Assembly: GCA_024998685.1 (NCBI GenBank) | Contig: JACOEH010000020.1 | Coordinates: 20,601-84,600, forward strand | From: Nitrospira sp. | GTDB lineage: Bacteria; Nitrospirota; Nitrospiria; Nitrospirales; Nitrospiraceae | Length of the DNA stretch: 64,000 nucleotides | Direction of reading: 5' to 3' | Translations under genes and position numbers: made by a program | Notes under the pieces: generated by a model | What the model was told of the DNA's origin: nothing | What the model saw: only the letters and a program-made list of their open reading frames with translations | Databases searched by the model: none | Shown: in pieces, positions 53,043 through 60,474 of the stretch | How the letters are laid out: each line of letters begins with the position of its first letter | How positions within the stretch are numbered: position 1 is the stretch's first letter

Positions 53043-53077
53043 TCGGGGAGGCCGGCGGTTACTGTCGGCCTCCCCGA
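53043..53077 (+). terminator. Hairpin between porin 2 and the FMN-binding gene
   Basis: TCGGGGAGGCCG and CGGCCTCCCCGA form a 12-bp stem, 11-nt loop. It lies five bases past the porin stop and 15 bases before the next ATG. No T-run follows, so partial termination or RNA processing is likely rather than full stop. Confidence 0.7.
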
Positions 53078-53092
53078 AATTGGGGCGACCTC

Positions 53093-53764
53093 ATGATCAT
53101 TGGCATACTCTCCATACTAGCGGTTTTTTTTGTGATGCCCTCTTCCTCCGTTGGCGCCGAGCGTGTATGGGATAGCGATCTCAAGCGTTATCTCACCGAT
53201 CAAGAGATGAACATGGCCGAGGTCTATCTGCAGGAAGAAGAGGGCATCAAGATCATGTTTCCGAAGTCCGAACGGGTTCGGAAGGAATTCATTAAACTCA
53301 ACCCTGAGAAAAAATCTCTCGTCGAAGAACGGATCGGCTGGAAGTTCCCGGAAGAATCCTTCGAGGTGTACATCGGAGAAACCGCAGGCCAGATCGACGG
53401 CTATGCGGCCGTACAAAACACGATCGGTAAACACAAGCCGATGACGTACCTGGTCGGTGTCGATAACAAGGGTTTCGTATCGAATATCGAATTGCTCGTG
53501 TTCCGTGAATCGCGCGGGAGTGAGGTTCGGAAGAAGCGGTTTAACTCTCAGTATGAGGGCAAATCCGTTCTCGATCCGGTTCGGATCAACAAAGACATTA
53601 TCAACATCAGCGGCGCCACGATGTCCGTTCGCTCGATGAGCGCCGGCATCAAACGCGTGTTGGTGCTGATTGACGAGTTTTACTTGAAACCGTCCGGAAT
53701 CGGCAGTGACACAATGGCTGCCAAAAAAGATAAAGGATTTTTCTCGTCCATATTTGGGAATTAA
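53093..53764 (+). CDS. Periplasmic FMN-binding (flavinylated) protein
   Basis: 223 residues; signal peptide MIIGILSILAVFFVMPSSSV. The FMN_bind domain (residues ~95-195) has T-Y-L-V-G-V-D-N-K-G-F-V-S-N-I-E-L-L-V-F-R-E-S-R-G and the flavinylation motif D-I-I-N-I-S-G-A-T-M-S, where Thr is the ApbE target. Related to the RnfG/NqrC/NosR FMN-carrying domains. The helical N-terminal extension (E-V-Y-L-Q-E-E-E-G-I-K-I-M-F-P) is typical of stand-alone family members. It is followed by a multi-helix protein and shares the locus with apbE. Confidence 0.9.
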   Translation: MIIGILSILAVFFVMPSSSVGAERVWDSDLKRYLTDQEMNMAEVYLQEEEGIKIMFPKSERVRKEFIKLNPEKKSLVEERIGWKFPEESFEVYIGETAGQIDGYAAVQNTIGKHKPMTYLVGVDNKGFVSNIELLVFRESRGSEVRKKRFNSQYEGKSVLDPVRINKDIINISGATMSVRSMSAGIKRVLVLIDEFYLKPSGIGSDTMAAKKDKGFFSSIFGN

Positions 53765-53788
53765 TTCGAGCGGACCCTGCGTCCCTGC

Positions 53789-54307
53789 ATGCGGAACTTC
53801 AACCAGAAATTTAGGCTGCGTGATGCTGATCGACATATTCGGTTGCTCTATACCCTGTTCTTGCTCTTAATGTTGGCGGGCTTTGCCTTCTCATTTTTTT
53901 GGGCGCATAACATGACGGGTCTCTCGCCGCAAGGCATTGCTGATCACTATCGAGGGTCCGATACGACGTTCGGAGAACCCATGTCTTTCCGAGAGTTGGC
54001 TGAAATCACGCATTTTCATCTCTTTACGATGCCGGTCGTGTTCATGATTCTCATTCATGTGATGTATCTGACCGGCGCAAGTCATATGCTGAAAATGGTC
54101 GTCACATGGGCCGGCTTCGGTGGCGTGATCCTCGATCTTCTGTCGCCGTGGTTGATCAGCTACGTCTCCCCGATTTTCGTCGTCTCGATGCTGACCGGTG
54201 ATACGCTGATGACCGTCAGTTTTCTGGTGATGCTTGTCGTCCCGCTGTATGAGATGTGGGTGCTCGAGCAACCGCTGATGGGAGGAAAACGACCGCAAGA
54301 ATCGTAA
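53789..54307 (+). CDS. Four-helix membrane protein with clustered His, partner of FMN-binding protein
   Basis: 172 residues, 24 bp after the FMN-binding gene. Four predicted helices: L-L-Y-T-L-F-L-L-L-M-L-A-G-F-A-F; F-T-M-P-V-V-F-M-I-L-I-H-V-M-Y-L; W-A-G-F-G-G-V-I-L-D-L-L; S-F-L-V-M-L-V-V-P-L-Y. Histidines near the membrane (D-R-H, T-H-F-H-L-F, I-L-I-H, A-S-H-M-L) could ligate heme as in cytochrome b-type electron donors, but no family is recognised. Context suggests it passes electrons from the quinone pool to the flavoprotein. Confidence 0.7.
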   Translation: MRNFNQKFRLRDADRHIRLLYTLFLLLMLAGFAFSFFWAHNMTGLSPQGIADHYRGSDTTFGEPMSFRELAEITHFHLFTMPVVFMILIHVMYLTGASHMLKMVVTWAGFGGVILDLLSPWLISYVSPIFVVSMLTGDTLMTVSFLVMLVVPLYEMWVLEQPLMGGKRPQES

Positions 54308-54412
54308 GATTCAGATTGTCGGCACAATTGTTTGAGAGGCCAGCGGTTATTCACCCAGAGCCCAGGATCACGCCAATGGTCTTGGGCTCTGTGCTTTTGC
54401 GGAGGTGATGTG

Positions 54413-55105
54413 ATGCGAATCCATATAGTAGATCAGGTCGAACCAGCCGTGCTGAAGATTCAAGGCATGCTGCAGAAGATCGACCGCCTTCATCTTCCAG
54501 CCACATCGCGGCGCGATCTCGAAAGCATCCTGGTCCGGCAAGTCGGTAAGGAACTGGATCGGCTCCTGCCATGGCAAGCAGGGCATGGCCAAGAGACGGC
54601 AGTTGTTGCGATTCGTATGGGGTTTGCTGCGAACCTCGATGAGGAGCTCTTGCATCAACTGAAACTGGCCGCCTTGCTTCACGACATCGGTCTTCTGATG
54701 CTTCCGCCTCACCTCCAAACAGGGCGAGAGGCCCGAGATCTGGAATCGTACGTGGCCATTCAGAATCATCCGCGATTTGGGGCGAATTTACTCGAGCCTT
54801 TTTCATTCCTCCGTGACGCGACCATCATGATCGCTCATCATCATGAGCGATGGGACGGATCAGGCTATCCCTATGGCCTCAGAGGAGCGTTCATTCCGCT
54901 GGGCGCCAGAATTCTTGCCGTCGCCGACGCATTCGAGGCTATTCAGGTTCCCCATGTCCGCGACCGATCTTTACGTAATCGTATCGCGCTTCGAATTCTG
55001 CGGGTGGCCTCAGGCACTCAATTCGATCCCTTTATCGTCGATCTATTGGTCGAACTGATGGGAGAAACGGAAACCCCATTTTTACAAGGAACGCCTAACC
55101 GGTGA
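54413..55105 (+). CDS. HD-GYP domain protein
   Basis: About 230 residues. Start at 54413 after GGAGGTG. Metal-binding H-D in L-L-H-D-I-G-L-L-M-L-P and the defining H-H-H-E-R-W-D-G-S-G-Y-P-Y-G-L motif, then I-L-A-V-A-D-A-F-E-A-I. A cyclic-di-GMP phosphodiesterase or degenerate relative. The N-terminus has no receiver or sensor domain, only a helical stretch. Links second-messenger signalling to the redox/iron genes upstream is possible from position alone. Confidence 0.87.
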   Translation: MRIHIVDQVEPAVLKIQGMLQKIDRLHLPATSRRDLESILVRQVGKELDRLLPWQAGHGQETAVVAIRMGFAANLDEELLHQLKLAALLHDIGLLMLPPHLQTGREARDLESYVAIQNHPRFGANLLEPFSFLRDATIMIAHHHERWDGSGYPYGLRGAFIPLGARILAVADAFEAIQVPHVRDRSLRNRIALRILRVASGTQFDPFIVDLLVELMGETETPFLQGTPNR

Positions 55106-55110
55106 CACAA

Positions 55111-55141
55111 GCGAGGGCCTTCATTTCCGGAGGACCCTCGC
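55111..55141 (+). terminator. Possible hairpin after HD-GYP gene
   Basis: GCGAGGG (55111-55117) and CCCTCGC (55135-55141) can pair, with a 17-nt loop, just after the stop at 55105. No T-run. Confidence 0.4.
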
Positions 55142-55180
55142 CTCTCCCGGAGATCCGCTTAACAGAAGGACTACTGCGTC

Positions 55181-56914
55181 ATGAGCCATGCCCATGTGCC
55201 TCATCAGACACCGACATATCTCACCCTTCTCTTCTCTCTCCTTTTCCTCATCGGCCTCGTTGCCTGTTCGGGCGGTGAAAGCTCATCTCCGCCTATCGCC
55301 CTCGCGCCAGGTACGCCAGGCGCTGAAGAGGACGTCGGCGAGCGGCTGTTCCTTGACACCCGATTCGCGCAGGCATTCAAAGTCTTCATGGACAATGGCG
55401 GCAACGTCAACAACCCCAATGTCGGTGATGGCGTCGTCAATTCCCTTGAAACCTTAGGGGCGCCGATTAATCCGGGACCGTTCAGGGGCATGTCGATGAA
55501 TTGCCGGACCTGCCATTTGGTGGACGATGTCCTGGCGTCACCTGGCGGCGGCATGCGGGCCTATGCCGACTTTGCGCACCGCAGTCCTATTCCGGCCAGA
55601 GCCGACGGTAAGACTCACGCGCCAAGGAATTCTCCGCCGCTGGTCAACTCAAGCCTCGATAGACCGGGAGGGGTGTTGTTCCACCTCGACGCGGAATTCA
55701 ATTCGATGGAAGATCTGGTCGCAGGAACCTATACAGGCCGGAACTTCGGCTGGCTCCCCGGCGAAAAGGCTCAGGCCATCGCACACATCGCAAAGGTGGT
55801 TCGGGAAGACGATGGCTCGTTTGATTTGACCGACACCGGTTTGTCTTACAGAATTTTATTTACCGGCACCAACCCGGATATTCCCGACGAACTGCGCATG
55901 CCTCCTCAATTTCGTGCCTTTATCGGATCGGCCACGGACCAGGAAATCTTCGACGCAGTCGTGAAGGTCGTCACGGCGTATGTGAACGGTCTTCGGTTTT
56001 CCAAGACCGACGACAATGGGGTGCCAATTCGCTCGCCGTTTGATGTATTTCTTAGTATCAACGGCTTACCTCATCGGCCCGATCCGAACGAATCTCCGCC
56101 CTCCTATAGCCGACGGCTCCGGACACTGATCAATGCACCGAGCTTTTCTCCGCAATTCGTGACGTCCAACCCCAACCGATCGGACGGACGGTTTCAATTC
56201 CACGCTCAGGCCTTCGAGTTCGGCACGACGGAACTGGCCGGCTTGAGAATGTTCCTTTCCGAGCCGGCTACGCTGCCCGCTTCACCGGCCGAGTTGACAG
56301 CGGGCGAGATCGGCAATTGCATTGCTTGCCATACCGCACCCGACTTTACGGATTTCAAGCTGCACAACACCGGCACGACACAAAGAGAGTACGACAGCAT
56401 TCACGGTGCAAACACATTCAGCGCGCTCGTGATCCCAAATCTTGCGGCTCGTAATGGAAACTACGATGCCTTCCTCCCTGCCACGGAGCACCATCCAAAC
56501 GCCTCGGAACGTTTCCGAGCCATCCCTACGATTGCCGATCCCGCTTTGGTCGATCTGGGCGTGTGGAATATCTTCGCCAACCCCGACATCCCAAATCCCC
56601 AGGCCAAAATCAGAGCCATCTTGTGCGATGACCAGGTGCCCTGCCCCTTATCCGATTCGATCTTACTTGATCGGGCCATCGCCAGATTCAAAACGCCAGG
56701 CCTCCGAGATCCCGACCATTCCGCTCCTTTTATGCACAACGGTCGATTGGATACGTTGAACGATGTGATCAATTCCTATATCGACAGATCAAACGAAGCT
56801 CGAGCAGGCACGCTGCGCAATGGAGATAGCCGGCTTCAGGGCATCGCGCTCACGCCCAACGACATCGTCCCTCTCGTGGCATTTCTTAAATCTCTGAATG
56901 AGGACTATCAATAG
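55181..56914 (+). CDS. Diheme cytochrome c lipoprotein, MauG/peroxidase-like
   Basis: 577 residues; signal peptide with lipobox L-V-A-C. Two heme-c attachment sites: C-R-T-C-H near residue 107 and C-I-A-C-H near 379. The family signature is the second-domain H-N-G-R-L-D-T-L-N-D-V-I-N-S-Y-I and K-T-P-G-L-R-D stretch, found in CcpA/MauG-type diheme enzymes, here in the larger form. Predicted outer-leaf or inner-membrane tethered periplasmic redox enzyme. Substrate (hydrogen peroxide or protein modification) cannot be read from sequence. Confidence 0.88.
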   Translation: MSHAHVPHQTPTYLTLLFSLLFLIGLVACSGGESSSPPIALAPGTPGAEEDVGERLFLDTRFAQAFKVFMDNGGNVNNPNVGDGVVNSLETLGAPINPGPFRGMSMNCRTCHLVDDVLASPGGGMRAYADFAHRSPIPARADGKTHAPRNSPPLVNSSLDRPGGVLFHLDAEFNSMEDLVAGTYTGRNFGWLPGEKAQAIAHIAKVVREDDGSFDLTDTGLSYRILFTGTNPDIPDELRMPPQFRAFIGSATDQEIFDAVVKVVTAYVNGLRFSKTDDNGVPIRSPFDVFLSINGLPHRPDPNESPPSYSRRLRTLINAPSFSPQFVTSNPNRSDGRFQFHAQAFEFGTTELAGLRMFLSEPATLPASPAELTAGEIGNCIACHTAPDFTDFKLHNTGTTQREYDSIHGANTFSALVIPNLAARNGNYDAFLPATEHHPNASERFRAIPTIADPALVDLGVWNIFANPDIPNPQAKIRAILCDDQVPCPLSDSILLDRAIARFKTPGLRDPDHSAPFMHNGRLDTLNDVINSYIDRSNEARAGTLRNGDSRLQGIALTPNDIVPLVAFLKSLNEDYQ

Positions 56915-56933
56915 TCATGTATCGGCTACTGAG

Positions 56934-57170
56934 ATGAAGATCCGTCAGCCTATGCAACAAGCGGAGCCTCACGTGTCGCACGTCGATTCTGAGATACTTG
57001 TCGCGACCTGCACCCGCTGCAACAGACCCACTGGACACCCGAGCTCCCTCCTCTGGTGCAGAAACTGCCGGCTATTCAATCGTCAGCAAGGGCAGGCACG
57101 CGGGCTCGCAAAATCGCTTCGGACCCGACGCCTTAAAGCCTGGTTGAAAACCATTTCGCTAGGTCGATGA
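56934..57170 (+). CDS. Small zinc-ribbon protein
   Basis: About 78 residues (start 56934, or 56898 overlapping the cytochrome stop). Two Cys pairs, A-T-C-T-R-C-N-R and L-W-C-R-N-C-R-L, form a likely zinc ribbon, with a basic tail (L-R-T-R-R-L-K-A-W-L-K). Nothing identifies its partner. The downstream gap to 57329 holds no feature. Confidence 0.6.
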   Translation: MKIRQPMQQAEPHVSHVDSEILVATCTRCNRPTGHPSSLLWCRNCRLFNRQQGQARGLAKSLRTRRLKAWLKTISLGR

Positions 57171-57329
57171 TGGACGCGGCTTGGACGCTTTGCTGTTCTT
57201 CCAGGCCAACGATCATAAGGACTCATGGGTTGTCCCCATACCAGGAGCCGGATGTCCTTCCACGTATCATGAATTCGCCACTTGACTGCAGCTGACGGGC
57301 CAAGTAGGAATGGAACCCAAGAGGTTGCT

Positions 57330-57734
57330 ATGAGCAGCGGCTACATCATCAATATCGAAGAAGCGACGACCAGGAATGAACATTATCGTCAGGTGTTATT
57401 TACCGCACATCATACCCAACTGGTGTTGATGAGCTTGAAGCCGGGAGAAGAGATCGGAGAAGAGGTGCATGACCTCGATCAGTTTATCCGCTTCGAGGCA
57501 GGTGAAGGCAGCGTGATCCTGGACGGCAAGACTCATTCCGTCAGTGACGGCTATGCGGTGGTCATCCCGGCCGGGACGAGACACAATGTGATAAATCGTT
57601 CGAATATCACGGATCTCAAGCTCTATAGTTTGTACAGTCCGCCGGAACACAAGGATAAGACTATTCATCCGACAAAGCAGGACGCCGATGCCGATGAACA
57701 TCATCACTTCGATGGGACAACTTCAGTTTCCTAA
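57330..57734 (+). CDS. Cupin-domain protein
   Basis: 134 residues; start 57330 (MSSGYIINIEEATTRNEHYR) after GAGGTTG. Cupin motifs: G-E-E-I-G-E-E-V-H-D-L-D-Q-F-I-R-F-E-A-G-E-G and V-V-I-P-A-G-T-R-H-N-V-I-N. Cytosolic, as no signal peptide is seen, with a His-rich tail end (A-D-E-H-H-H-F). Resembles small single-domain cupins of unknown substrate that often sit by bacterioferritin or stress genes. Confidence 0.87.
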   Translation: MSSGYIINIEEATTRNEHYRQVLFTAHHTQLVLMSLKPGEEIGEEVHDLDQFIRFEAGEGSVILDGKTHSVSDGYAVVIPAGTRHNVINRSNITDLKLYSLYSPPEHKDKTIHPTKQDADADEHHHFDGTTSVS

Positions 57735-57752
57735 GCCCTCGAGCGAGAATGA

Positions 57753-57780
57753 CGGGTAGGCAAGTGATCTCGCCTACCCG
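57753..57780. terminator. Bidirectional terminator between convergent cupin and bacterioferritin genes
   Basis: CGGGTAGGC (57753-57761) and GCCTACCCG (57772-57780) are perfect complements with a 10-nt loop, placed between the two convergent stops. Confidence 0.72.
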
Positions 57781-57794
57781 CTCCTGAGTTGCCA

Positions 57795-58265
57795 CTACTT
57801 TTTGATTTGTTCGGCGAGGTAGTTCTCGATTCTCACCTGTTCGATGGTCCGCAGTTGGGTCTCGAACCAATCCACGTGCTCTTCCGAGTCCTCAATCATA
57901 TGTTCCAGCAGGTGACGGCTCGTGAAATCACCGACTGTGGCGCAGTGCGCGATTGCCTTTCGGAGCAATTCGACATCTTCACGTTCGAATGCCAGATCCG
58001 CCTGAAACAGAGCCTCTACGTCGCGCCCATGCGCCACACTATCGATATGCTCCACCTCCGGCGTACCATCCAAGTACAGGACATGATCGATGAGTCCGGA
58101 AGAGTGCTCTACTTCTTCATCCGCCAAATGGTCGTAATAGTCATGCAGCCGATCATATCCCCAATTCTTGCACATCGCCGCATGCAACAGGTACTGGTGC
58201 ACGGCCGTCAACTCCGCTTTTAATATCTGATTGAGATATTCAAGGACGCCTTCTTTGGCTTTCAT
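57795..58265 (-). CDS. bfr: Bacterioferritin, ferroxidase-type subunit without heme ligand
   Basis: 156 residues, four-helix ferritin fold. By E. coli Bfr numbering: E18, E51, H54 and the Glu/His equivalents of 94 and 130 are present (D-E-E-V-E-H, D-L-A-F-E, E-H-V-D-W), while Ser stands at the 127 position. Residue 52, the heme-ligating Met, is Val. It overlaps no gene and follows, after 8 bp, the second bacterioferritin on the same strand. It probably forms a mixed 24-mer with it. Confidence 0.92.
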   Translation of the reverse strand: MKAKEGVLEYLNQILKAELTAVHQYLLHAAMCKNWGYDRLHDYYDHLADEEVEHSSGLIDHVLYLDGTPEVEHIDSVAHGRDVEALFQADLAFEREDVELLRKAIAHCATVGDFTSRHLLEHMIEDSEEHVDWFETQLRTIEQVRIENYLAEQIKK

Positions 58266-58273
58266 GGTCTCCC

Positions 58274-58750
58274 TCAGGATTCTTTCTTGATCTGTTCGGC
58301 CAAGTAGTTTTCAAGACCGACTTGCTTGATGGTTTCCAATTGGGTTTCGATCCAATCAATGTGCCCATCGACGTCCTTCGCCATGTCTTCGAGCATGTGC
58401 CGGGTCGTAAAATCAGTCACCTTCGTACAATGCACAACTCCCTCGTTCAACAACGTCAGCATCTCTTGCTCGGCTTTCAGGTCCAATTTAAATTGTTCGG
58501 GTACCGTCTCACCTACCTGCACCGCATTCATTCGCTGCATATTGGGCACCCCTTCCAAGTAGAGAATATGACCGATGAGTTCGTCGGCATCTTTCATCTC
58601 ATCGATGCTCCGTTCTCGCACCTTGTGACAGAGCCGATCATACCCCCAGTTGTCGCACATTTTGGCGTGGACAAAATACTGATTGATGGCCGTCAAGTCC
58701 GCCGTCAGAATTTTATTGAGAATGTTGATGACCCCTTCTTTCGCTTTCAT
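58274..58750 (-). CDS. bfr: Bacterioferritin, heme-type subunit with degenerate ferroxidase site
   Basis: 158 residues. Has Met52 (S-I-D-E-M-K-D-A-D), the heme ligand, and E51, E94 and H130. Three of six ferroxidase ligands are changed: D18, D54, V127. So it could contribute the bridging heme but little iron oxidation. Encoded upstream of the partner, sharing the promoter region with Fur-like box 3. Start has AGGAGG nearby (CATTCCTGGCCTCC on the plus strand). Confidence 0.92.
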   Translation of the reverse strand: MKAKEGVINILNKILTADLTAINQYFVHAKMCDNWGYDRLCHKVRERSIDEMKDADELIGHILYLEGVPNMQRMNAVQVGETVPEQFKLDLKAEQEMLTLLNEGVVHCTKVTDFTTRHMLEDMAKDVDGHIDWIETQLETIKQVGLENYLAEQIKKES

Positions 58751-58836
58751 TCCTGGCCTCCTTCCATAGGTGTTTTGTCGCTTGTCTTATTATCACCAGG
58801 TCTTGCGCGCGCGTCAACCATTAAATGCACGTATTA

Positions 58837-58851
58837 CGATAATGCCTCTCA
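58837..58851. promoter_or_regulatory. Fur-like box 3
   Basis: CGATAATGCCTCTCA followed by ATTT shares ATAAT, then TCTCAATTT, with boxes 1 and 2. It is 87 bases ahead of the bacterioferritin start. A second half-site GTTCTCA sits at 58867-58873. The remainder of 58751-59176 (425 bp, divergent from the amoD-like genes) contains no gene. Confidence 0.5.
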
Positions 58852-59176
58852 ATTTCGATGAAATGAGTTCTCAGTATTTAGACGATCACGTCGGCACATC
58901 GCGGCATGCATTGGATGCACCCCGCTGCGCGGGGCGGGTCAGATAATCTTTTCTGTGTAAAAGAAGAGTGTCGGCTGGGCGCTGATGAAGCGAATCCTTT
59001 CGCCATCCAGCCAAGTAAGGTGCACACCATATCGACTCGGGCATCCCATCCGACCAAGCAACGGCGACACGTTCAGAAAGGACCCCAAGGCTCCAGTACT
59101 TGAAAGAACAGTCTGCGGGGTGGTACATTTCTACAAATCTAGCCCGTAATGGAATATTGACGCTGCGAATGAAGTC

Positions 59177-59764
59177 ATGATTACGCAGGTAAGACGTTTT
59201 GGCCCGCCCCTGTTTCTATTGGCTCTTACGGCGATATTCAGCCCCGATCTCGCCGCCGCGCACGGAAACGTATCGATGGAAGAAGACATCTGCGTGCGAA
59301 GAATCGGCGGAAATATGGTGCATTTCAGTGCATACCAGCCACAAATTGAGCCGAAGGCTCAATACTGCACGGATATCCCGGATGTGGGTGACACCTTTCT
59401 CGTGGTGGACTTGGTCGACCCGAGCCTGCGCAACCTGCCGGTGGGAGTCAAAATCATCCGAGGGGTCAATGAGAATGAGCAAGACGAGGCCAAAACCGTA
59501 GCGTACTGGAAGCCGGTTTCTCACCCTGATGGCGTAGTGAGGGGAGAAGCGAAGTTGGATAAGGGCCTCTATAAGCTGATCATAACGGCGGAAGGGTTTA
59601 GTCCTTCCTCTTATTTACTACGAGTGCAGCAGGTCGACTATTCGAAACTCGGGCGTGCGGCTCTAGGCCCCTTGGCCTTGCTGCTGGTACTCGGAATCGT
59701 CGGGTATGAGCTCTCGAAATCGAGCCGAGTGCGGGGTTGGTTTGCATCTCGCCGTCGTTCGTGA
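59177..59764 (+). CDS. AmoD/PmoD-like periplasmic protein, paralogue 1
   Basis: 195 residues: signal peptide (MITQVRRFGPPLFLLALTAI, cleavage after A-A-A), mature start H-G-N-V-S, C-terminal helix (LGPLALLLVLGIVGYELS) anchoring it to the membrane. Conserved core D-I-C-V-R-R-I-G-G-N-M-V-H-F-S-A-Y-Q-P then Q-Y-C-T-D-I-P: two Cys and a Met arranged as in AmoD/PmoD, which form a dinuclear copper (CuA-like) site. It is the most diverged of the three. No strong ribosome site is visible, in contrast to paralogue 3. Confidence 0.82.
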   Translation: MITQVRRFGPPLFLLALTAIFSPDLAAAHGNVSMEEDICVRRIGGNMVHFSAYQPQIEPKAQYCTDIPDVGDTFLVVDLVDPSLRNLPVGVKIIRGVNENEQDEAKTVAYWKPVSHPDGVVRGEAKLDKGLYKLIITAEGFSPSSYLLRVQQVDYSKLGRAALGPLALLLVLGIVGYELSKSSRVRGWFASRRRS

Positions 59765-59827
59765 GCAGCCGGCGCCCGCGTGTGACTATCTGAGCATTCA
59801 CTTCACCATTGCAGAGAGGGATCTTTC

Positions 59828-60415
59828 ATGAGGCCTTTCGTATATCTGAAACTGACGGTTGGATGTGCGGTATTTGCTATGGGTGCCCTCGTCTCCTCAC
59901 AAGTCCATGCTCATGGCGGACTTTCCATGGCTGAAGACATGTGCAAACTCACGATCGGCCCCTATATGATGCACTTCAGCGGCTATCAGCCTGAGAATTC
60001 GCAGCAAAAGCAGTTCTGTGAAGATATCCCGGCGACCGGCCAGACGATCGTCGTACTGGATTATATCGAGCAGGAACTTCGCTCGCTTCCCGCCGAAGTG
60101 CGCATCATCAAAGATACGGGTTCAGAGGACAATCTTGAAGGCATTACAGTTTTTCACCTTCCGGCCAAGGTGTATCCGAATGGTTCGATCGACTTTGCAT
60201 ACACCTTTGACAAGCCGGGAAAATTTGTCGGCATGGTCAGTGTCGGCGACAAACAACAACATATATCCCGGTTCCCATTCTCAGTAGGCGAACCGAAGTT
60301 CTTTTCCAAATTCTTAAATATCTATATGGTTCCAGTCGCTGCGGTAGTCATCGTCGGCGCGATTGTCTTTTTCATGCGCGACCGCCGCAAGCCGTCGCAA
60401 ATCGCGGCTTCCTAG
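59828..60415 (+). CDS. AmoD/PmoD-like periplasmic protein, paralogue 2
   Basis: 195 residues: signal peptide ending V-H-A-H-G, core M-C-K-L-T-I-G-P-Y-M-M-H-F-S-G-Y-Q-P then Q-F-C-E-D-I-P, beta-rich domain (E-L-R-S-L-P-A-E-V-R-I-I-K-D-T-G-S-E-D-N-L-E) and a C-terminal helix followed by D-R-R-K-P-S. The sequence R-S-L-P-A-E-V-R-I-I is nearly shared with paralogue 3, so these two arose by duplication. Periplasmic copper protein associated with ammonia monooxygenase. Confidence 0.87.
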   Translation: MRPFVYLKLTVGCAVFAMGALVSSQVHAHGGLSMAEDMCKLTIGPYMMHFSGYQPENSQQKQFCEDIPATGQTIVVLDYIEQELRSLPAEVRIIKDTGSEDNLEGITVFHLPAKVYPNGSIDFAYTFDKPGKFVGMVSVGDKQQHISRFPFSVGEPKFFSKFLNIYMVPVAAVVIVGAIVFFMRDRRKPSQIAAS

Positions 60416-60474
60416 AATTAGGGTGACGCCGAGACCTTACGCTTCATGAGAAGCAGAGAGAGAAGAGGTTGAAC

